This document shows positions 6,352-10,438 of a stretch of 10,438 nt of DNA, piece after piece. The DNA comes from Fidelibacterota bacterium (GTDB lineage: Bacteria; Pseudomonadota; Alphaproteobacteria; Rhodospirillales; Rhodospirillaceae), in contig CANJEU010000044.1 in the NCBI GenBank assembly GCA_947473445.1, positions 1 through 10,438 on the forward strand. Direction: 5' to 3'. The translations under genes and the position numbers were made by a program. The notes below the pieces were generated by a model that was not told the DNA's origin, searched no databases, and saw nothing but the letters and a program-made list of their open reading frames with translations. The first letter of the stretch is position 1; every line of letters starts with the position of its first letter.

Positions 6352-7479
6352 CTATCCGGCAGCGCCGAGGGTCAGCTCGTATGTAATCCCATACTCCGAT
6401 TTTCCCTCGGGCCCCCGCTGGGAGCTAAAGTACAGGCGCTTCCCATCGGGGCTGAACGCTGGACCGGTGACTTCCGAATTCCCTTGCTCGTGCAGGGTGA
6501 CGAGGGCCATGGGCTTATAGTCGGCTGCGGCTAATGCAACGATCTGCATATCCCCGCCGTCCTCGGCGATGAGCAGTTCGCCGTTAGGACTGACCTCGAT
6601 ATTGTCCACGCCCCGTAGGATCGGCACGGGCGACTTAGCGGCGTCATAAATGATTGCGAGTTCGCCGGTGCTGATCGTGAGACCCCAGACGCGATTGTCG
6701 CCTTTGGTGGTGAAGAAGACTTTGCCGGCGGTGTAGACGATGCCTTCGCCGCCCTTGAACAGCGCCGCACCGGCGACCTGTTTACGCAGCGGACTCGATA
6801 CGCCGGAGGGATCGGGGACAGGCGCCCACGTCAGACGATTGTTCTCAAGCAGGGCCACCTCAAGCCGGCCATTGATGAGATCGCCGATGGCGACCGGCAC
6901 GAAACGATAGAAGCAACCGTCGGGCCGGTCTTCGGTGAGATAGACGATGCCCGTTGCCGGATCGATGGCGGCGGCTTCGTGATTAAAGGCCCCGAGCGCA
7001 GGGCGCACGATGGACGCTTTGATACCGAACGGATCGCATTCGTGCACCAGACCGACGTCCTGGTCTTCCTCGCAGGACAGCCACGTGCCCCAGGGCGTCT
7101 TACCGCCGGCGCAGTTATTCGAGGTGCCCTGCAATATGGGATAACTGTCCGCGAGCTGGCCATTTGCATCGAAGCGCAGCGCGCCGGTGCCGCCGCGTTT
7201 GCGCGAGACTTCGCAGTTTGACACATAGACCCAGCCGCCGTCGGGGGAGCCGAAACATGCGCCGCCATCGGGAGCCGCATGCCAGGGGTACTTGCCGCCC
7301 GCGAGCGCGGGCTGGCCCGAACGCGCGACGATGCGCAAGGATGTGCCTTGCGGGATGGTCGCCTTCAGCGCCGTATCAAAAGTGGTGGGCACATCCGCCC
7401 GCGCGGGCGACAGACGCGCAAAGGGCGCCGCGGCGGCGGCGGCGAAAACATTGCGGACAAAGTTGCGGCGACAAATCAT
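6352..7479 (-). CDS. PhoX-like (DUF839) protein with Tat signal
   Basis: A 375-residue member of the PhoX/DUF839 family, much shorter than the roughly 600-residue alkaline phosphatase PhoX, so phosphatase activity cannot be assumed. The N-terminus MICRRNFVRNVFAAAAAAPF is a Tat-type signal (RRNF with an alanine-rich core, likely cut after ARA at about 28). Family motifs follow: PWHAAPDGGACF (65-76), GWVYVSNCE (82-90), NNCAGGKTPWGTWLSCEE (121-138), where PhoX proper places a metal-ligand cysteine, NHEAAAIDPATGIVYLTEDR (166-185) and DGCFYRF (187-193). The second half continues as beta-propeller-like repeats (GELLIAEDGGDMQIVAL, GKRLYFSSQRG). The protein should be exported folded to the periplasm with bound metal (Ca or Fe by family analogy). 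The ATG at 7479 is preceded only by a weak GGA. It lies 79 bases upstream of the SYLF gene on the same strand and may be separately transcribed. Confidence 0.88.
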   Translation of the reverse strand: MICRRNFVRNVFAAAAAAPFARLSPARADVPTTFDTALKATIPQGTSLRIVARSGQPALAGGKYPWHAAPDGGACFGSPDGGWVYVSNCEVSRKRGGTGALRFDANGQLADSYPILQGTSNNCAGGKTPWGTWLSCEEDQDVGLVHECDPFGIKASIVRPALGAFNHEAAAIDPATGIVYLTEDRPDGCFYRFVPVAIGDLINGRLEVALLENNRLTWAPVPDPSGVSSPLRKQVAGAALFKGGEGIVYTAGKVFFTTKGDNRVWGLTISTGELAIIYDAAKSPVPILRGVDNIEVSPNGELLIAEDGGDMQIVALAAADYKPMALVTLHEQGNSEVTGPAFSPDGKRLYFSSQRGPEGKSEYGITYELTLGAAG

Positions 7480-7565
7480 GGATCGGTTCCGGTCACAAAA
7501 GGTACCGCATCTTAGCGATTTCGTCCGGACCGGTCTGCGACAAGTTAGAGATATCGTGCGGCCGG

Positions 7566-8852
7566 CTAAAGCGTTTCCGGGACCGTTTCAGCTATGGATT
7601 CGGCCACGACCTCGCGCCCGCGTGTAACCCAAGCGGCCAATCCCAGGGCGAACCACAAAATGGCCCCGGCCAGCAGGAACGGTGCGCCAGGGATCGGCGT
7701 TACCCGCTCGGGCGCGATAGCAAACGCGAAGACCTGGGTGAAGATGATCGGACCCAGCATGCCGGTCACACCGGTGATGCTGGACGTCGCGCCTTGCAGC
7801 GCCCCTTGCTGCGCGGGCGACACCAGTTTTGTCATCAGTCCTTGCAGCGCAGGCGCGTGAAGGCTGGTGAGCGCGGCGAAGGGCACGGCGAACCAGAACA
7901 TGAGGCCGGTATCGGCAAAGGCGTAAAGGGTCACGCCGACAGCCCCGCTGAACAGACCGGCGAGCAGCGCGGTGCGTTCGCCGAAGCGCTTCACGACCGG
8001 CTTCACCAATCCGCCCATGACGATGATATTGCATGCGCCGACCCCGGCCAGCACGAGCCCGACCTGCATCTCGCTCCAGCCATAGCGATAGCCCGCATAG
8101 AGCACGAAGATGCTGGGAAAGACATTGTGCATCAGGGTCATGCAGAAGTGGATCGCGGCCAACCCGGTGAGCCGCGCATGCGAACGCAACAGAATGAGCG
8201 CGCCGACAGGATTGGCGCGGCGCCAGTTGAAGACCTTCGTGCGATTTTCGACGGCAAGCGATTCAGGCAGCACGAAGAGGCCATAGAGCGCATTGGCCAA
8301 GGCGCAGGCGGCCGCGAGGAAAAACGGCAGGCGCAGATCGATACTGCCAAGGATACCGCCTAGAGCGGGGCCGAGAATAAATCCTAATCCGAACGCAGCG
8401 CCCAACATGCCGAAAGCGCCCGCGCGCTTTTCAGGCGTGGTGACATCGGCGATCTAGGCGCTCGAGGTTGAGAAGCTGGCCATGGTGAGGCCCGAGATCA
8501 AGCGCCCGAGCCAGAGCCACCACAGGTTCGGCGCCAGCGCCATCAGGAGAAAATCCAAGCCTAGTCCCGTACAGGAAATCAGCAGCACGGGCCGGCGGCC
8601 GAAGCGGTCCGAAAGCATGCCCGCCATGGGCGAGAACAGGAACTGCATGAGCGCCCAGCTGGCGGCGAATACGCCGATGAGGCTGGCGGCGCTCGCGGTG
8701 CTGCCGGTGAACTGTTCGACCAGCTTGGGGAACACCGGGATGATCATGCCGAACGACAGAACGTCCAGCACAACGAACGCATAGATGAACGCCAGCGCGC
8801 GTTTAGGCGCGCCGGCGTGCGGCGTTTTCGTTGCGGAATCCCCAGCCAACAT
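7566..8852 (-). pseudogene. TetA-type MFS transporter gene interrupted by an in-frame TAG
   Basis: One reading frame encodes a complete 12-helix major facilitator protein of the TetA/TCR type (about 428 codons) but is cut by TAG at 8454-8456, codon 133 from the ATG at 8852. The 5' part holds the first helix (LAFIYAFVVLDVLSFGMIIP), the MFS motif A GMLSDRFGRRPVLL and helices to about TM4, ending SFSTSSA. After the stop the frame continues without shift as IADVTTPEKRAGAFGMLGAA, then GLGFILGPALGG, which is the expected TM5 motif-C region, and runs to a TAG at 7566. In relatives the lost codon is usually Tyr (AYIADV), so a single TAC/TAT to TAG change explains it. The downstream half alone would start at an internal ATG and lack helices 1-4. 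Either the gene is dead or this is a sequencing error. No ribosome site is evident at 8852. Substrate unknown; drug efflux is the family default. Confidence 0.85.
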
Positions 8853-8912
8853 GGCCGGGACAATACACGGGCGAGTGTGGCGTTTCAGCGGCGAATTTGG
8901 TGGCCCACCGCC

Positions 8913-8939
8913 GTCATGCTGGGCGTAGCCCAGGATGAC
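8913..8939. repeat. REP-like palindrome
   Basis: GTCATGCTGGGC (8913-8924), loop GTA, then GCCCAGGATGAC (8928-8939): two 12-base arms pairing at 11 of 12 positions. It lies between the Rossmann-protein stop and the transporter start. Palindromes with GTCATGC/GGGC arms are common dispersed intergenic repeats in alphaproteobacteria. On the minus strand it could stabilise the 3' end of the upstream operon's mRNA, but no T-run follows on either strand where a terminator needs one. Confidence 0.6.
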
Positions 8940-8952
8940 CAAAAAGGAAGGG

Positions 8953-9657
8953 CTACTTCAGCGTCGCCGCGATCTTGCGGAGTTCCGCGGCACTATGCGC
9001 CCCGCCCAGCGGCTCGCCGGGCAGAAGATGGCGCCCGAACGCCAGCGATCCCACAACGACCGGTTCGAACCCGACGCCGCGGATCAGGGTGGCGGCAATC
9101 TCCAGCGCTTGGTTGTCGTCGCCGGCGATGGGCACGCCCACCCTCTCGCTGCGCTTGGAAAACTCGACCAAGCCCGCGAAGTTCAGCGCGTTGAACGCGC
9201 GCACGAGTTTCGTGCCCGGCATAAGGCCGGCGAGGAAAGTGCCGGGTCCCTCGGCCCGCGCCTTTTCACCAATGGCGCCGTCGCGCGGCAGGATCGGGTT
9301 GCTGACGTCGAGCACCAGAGGCTTCTTCGCAAGCGCCGCGCCGTGGGCCTTGGCGATCTCGGGCATGGCGCCGTACGGCACCAGGAGAAAGACGACCTCG
9401 CCGAAAGCCACAGCCTCGGCCACGGTGCCGGCTTTCGCATTGGGGCCGAGCGCGGCGGTCATGTCCTTGAGTTCGTCAGGATTGCGCGACGAGAACATCA
9501 CCTCGTGGCCGGCTTTGACGAACAAGGCGCCGAGCGCGCTGCCCATGCGACCGGCGCCGATGGTGCCGATGCGCAGCGGGGCGGCCCCGGCTTGGGCCGA
9601 GAATGAAAACGCAAAGCCAAGCGCAATGGCTGTACGGCGGGTCAGTTGGATGGTCAT
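8953..9657 (-). CDS. Exported NADPH-dependent F420-reductase-like Rossmann protein
   Basis: A 234-residue protein of the NADPH-dependent F420 reductase (Npd/Fno-like) family with an added export signal. Residues 1-26 (MTIQLTRRTAIALGFAFSFS, ending AGAA) look like a Sec or Tat signal; the RR pair at 7-8 favours Tat, fitting a cofactor-binding protein exported folded. The Rossmann motif IGAGRMG is at 33-39, and SSRNP at 56-60 after strand 2 is the usual site that recognises the NADP 2'-phosphate. VVFLLVPYGAMPEI, LVLDVSNPI and VRAFNALNF follow the family order; VGVPIAGDD (about 173-181) and the C-terminal LGGAHSAAELRKI are also typical. Many such homologues occur in bacteria without F420, so the cofactor partner is unknown. 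The ATG at 9657 has GGAG about 10 bases upstream, inside the end of the preceding gene, and only 6 bases separate the two genes, so they form one operon. Confidence 0.83.
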   Translation of the reverse strand: MTIQLTRRTAIALGFAFSFSAQAGAAPLRIGTIGAGRMGSALGALFVKAGHEVMFSSRNPDELKDMTAALGPNAKAGTVAEAVAFGEVVFLLVPYGAMPEIAKAHGAALAKKPLVLDVSNPILPRDGAIGEKARAEGPGTFLAGLMPGTKLVRAFNALNFAGLVEFSKRSERVGVPIAGDDNQALEIAATLIRGVGFEPVVVGSLAFGRHLLPGEPLGGAHSAAELRKIAATLK

Positions 9658-9663
9658 GCGTGT

Positions 9664-10438
9664 TTACTCCGCGGCCACGGCGCGCAGGCGCGCGGTGAGG
9701 TGAGGATCGACAACGCCGGCGGCGTCAATCGCAACGCCATAACGTTCGCGGGCCGCGCCGATACTGACGATACCGTCTTTCACATCGCGCGCGACGAGCG
9801 CGGCGTCGCGCCGGCGCGGATCGCCCCATCCGCCGCCCCCGGCGGACGACACAGTGAACTTGGGATTGATAAGGGCGCGCTTGCCGAATTGCGGCAGGTC
9901 ATTGACCAGCTTGCCGTCGCTTTCGATAGCGACCGAACAGCCGAGGCCATCGCCGCCGCCATTGACGCCGTAAGCGGCGGCATAGGTGAGGCCTTCGCTG
10001 CGGAAGGATTGCATGATCTCGCCGTCAACTTCGGCTTCGTAGTCGACCCCTGCCCCGCCGCGGCGTTCGCCCGCGCCGGCGCTGTCGGTACGCAGTTCCT
10101 GGCGGGTGATGCGCATCGGGAAGAGGCGCTCGTAGGCCTCGACGTTAGGAATGGTCAGGCCGCCAAGGGCGCCGATAAGTCCGATCTGGTGGAAGCCGTC
10201 GCGCTCGGCCACCGCGCCCGCCGCCGACAGGCAATTCCAGTGATACAGCACGTAAGGTTCGCCAGCGGCGTTCTTGCCGGTGGAAATGCCGTGAACGGTT
10301 TTGCCCCATCCCGCGCAGGCGCGCGACGGATCGGCTTTCGCCAGCGCCTTCCAGATCGAATGGATAATCTCGTGCCCCATATACATGGTGCTCATGGTCT
10401 GCGGGGCGGGCGCCTCGGGATTGACCAGCGACCCCTTG
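9664..10438 (-). CDS. Hydantoinase B/oxoprolinase (HyuB) family protein, C-terminal part (runs off right edge)
   Basis: The last 257 codons of a HyuB-type gene; the frame is open to the right edge (GSLVNPEAPAPQT precedes the first internal ATG at 10395), so the 5' part lies beyond base 10438. Full family members are about 500-600 residues. Visible signatures are MYMGHEIIHSIWKAL, WNCLSAAGAVAERDGFHQIG, the family's RLFPMRITRQELRTDSAGAG followed by ERRGGAG, and near the end SSAGGGGWGDP, close to the usual SAGGGGYGDP. HyuB pairs with HyuA in ATP-dependent ring opening of hydantoins or 5-oxoproline, or forms part of acetone/acetophenone carboxylase-like complexes; which applies here cannot be told. 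A hyuA-like partner is expected to the right. The stop is six bases before the Rossmann-protein ATG, implying co-transcription. Confidence 0.92.
   Translation of the reverse strand, partial: KGSLVNPEAPAPQTMSTMYMGHEIIHSIWKALAKADPSRACAGWGKTVHGISTGKNAAGEPYVLYHWNCLSAAGAVAERDGFHQIGLIGALGGLTIPNVEAYERLFPMRITRQELRTDSAGAGERRGGAGVDYEAEVDGEIMQSFRSEGLTYAAAYGVNGGGDGLGCSVAIESDGKLVNDLPQFGKRALINPKFTVSSAGGGGWGDPRRRDAALVARDVKDGIVSIGAARERYGVAIDAAGVVDPHLTARLRAVAAE

Noticed and set aside
7480..7565. Promoter for the PhoX-like gene in its upstream gap (TTGTCG and TAAGAT on the minus strand)
   Set aside because: The two elements are 23 bases apart, too far for a sigma-70 promoter, and no TGATCC box is present.
7164..8363. 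Long 399-codon plus-strand reading frame opposite the PhoX-like and transporter genes
   Set aside because: Its composition is Arg/His/Gly-rich with no domain pattern, and it is antisense to two clear protein families; it is a GC-rich shadow frame.
8454..8942. The 5' transporter fragment as a real small membrane protein starting at 8942
   Set aside because: It ends abruptly after TM4 in mid-motif, and the same frame resumes past the stop with the expected next helices. The first 30 codons also lie over the REP-like palindrome and do not look coding.

Overview
The window comes from a GC-rich (about 60-65% by eye) alphaproteobacterium-like chromosome. The evidence is the codon use, the family make-up (ECF sigma factor beside lipid-modifying genes, DUF2177, a SYLF protein, a small PhoX/DUF839 protein) and a palindrome of a kind common between alphaproteobacterial genes. 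No phage, IS, tRNA, rRNA or CRISPR is visible, and no stretch over 300 bases lacks a gene.

Left half (1-5696) looks like a stress-responsive lipid island. The 5' part of an ECF sigma factor gene runs off the left edge on the minus strand. Diverging from it is a tight three-gene operon: FAD amine-oxidase-like oxidoreductase, DUF1365 protein, CFA-synthase-like methyltransferase, each joined by a 4-base ATGA overlap. It ends tail to tail, stop codons overlapping, with a minus-strand pair: a secreted DUF6134-like protein followed by a short-chain dehydrogenase, also joined by ATGA. A DUF2177 membrane protein diverges from that pair. Three start regions carry the same box, TGATCC-N16-CGTA: before the sigma gene, before the FAD operon and before DUF2177. 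A variant, TGATCT-N17-CGTA, precedes the DUF6134/SDR pair. This matches the -35/-10 pattern I recall for RpoE-ChrR (ECF11) sigma factors that answer singlet oxygen. The simplest reading is that the sigma factor controls itself and all six genes to its right. The methyltransferase keeps its SAM site but lacks three of the bicarbonate-site residues of true cyclopropane synthases. With its flavoprotein partner this suggests a methylated, desaturated or furan fatty acid pathway (compare UfaM/UfaD/UfaO of Rhodobacter sphaeroides) rather than cyclopropanation.

Right half (5703-10438) is all on the minus strand and more ordinary: a secreted SYLF/Ysc84 protein, a Tat-exported PhoX-like (DUF839) protein, a TetA-type MFS transporter gene broken by one in-frame TAG, a REP-like palindrome, an exported NADPH-dependent F420-reductase-like Rossmann protein, and the 3' part of a hydantoinase B/oxoprolinase-type gene that runs off the right edge and forms an operon with the Rossmann gene. 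These genes carry no recognisable sigma box of the left-half type.
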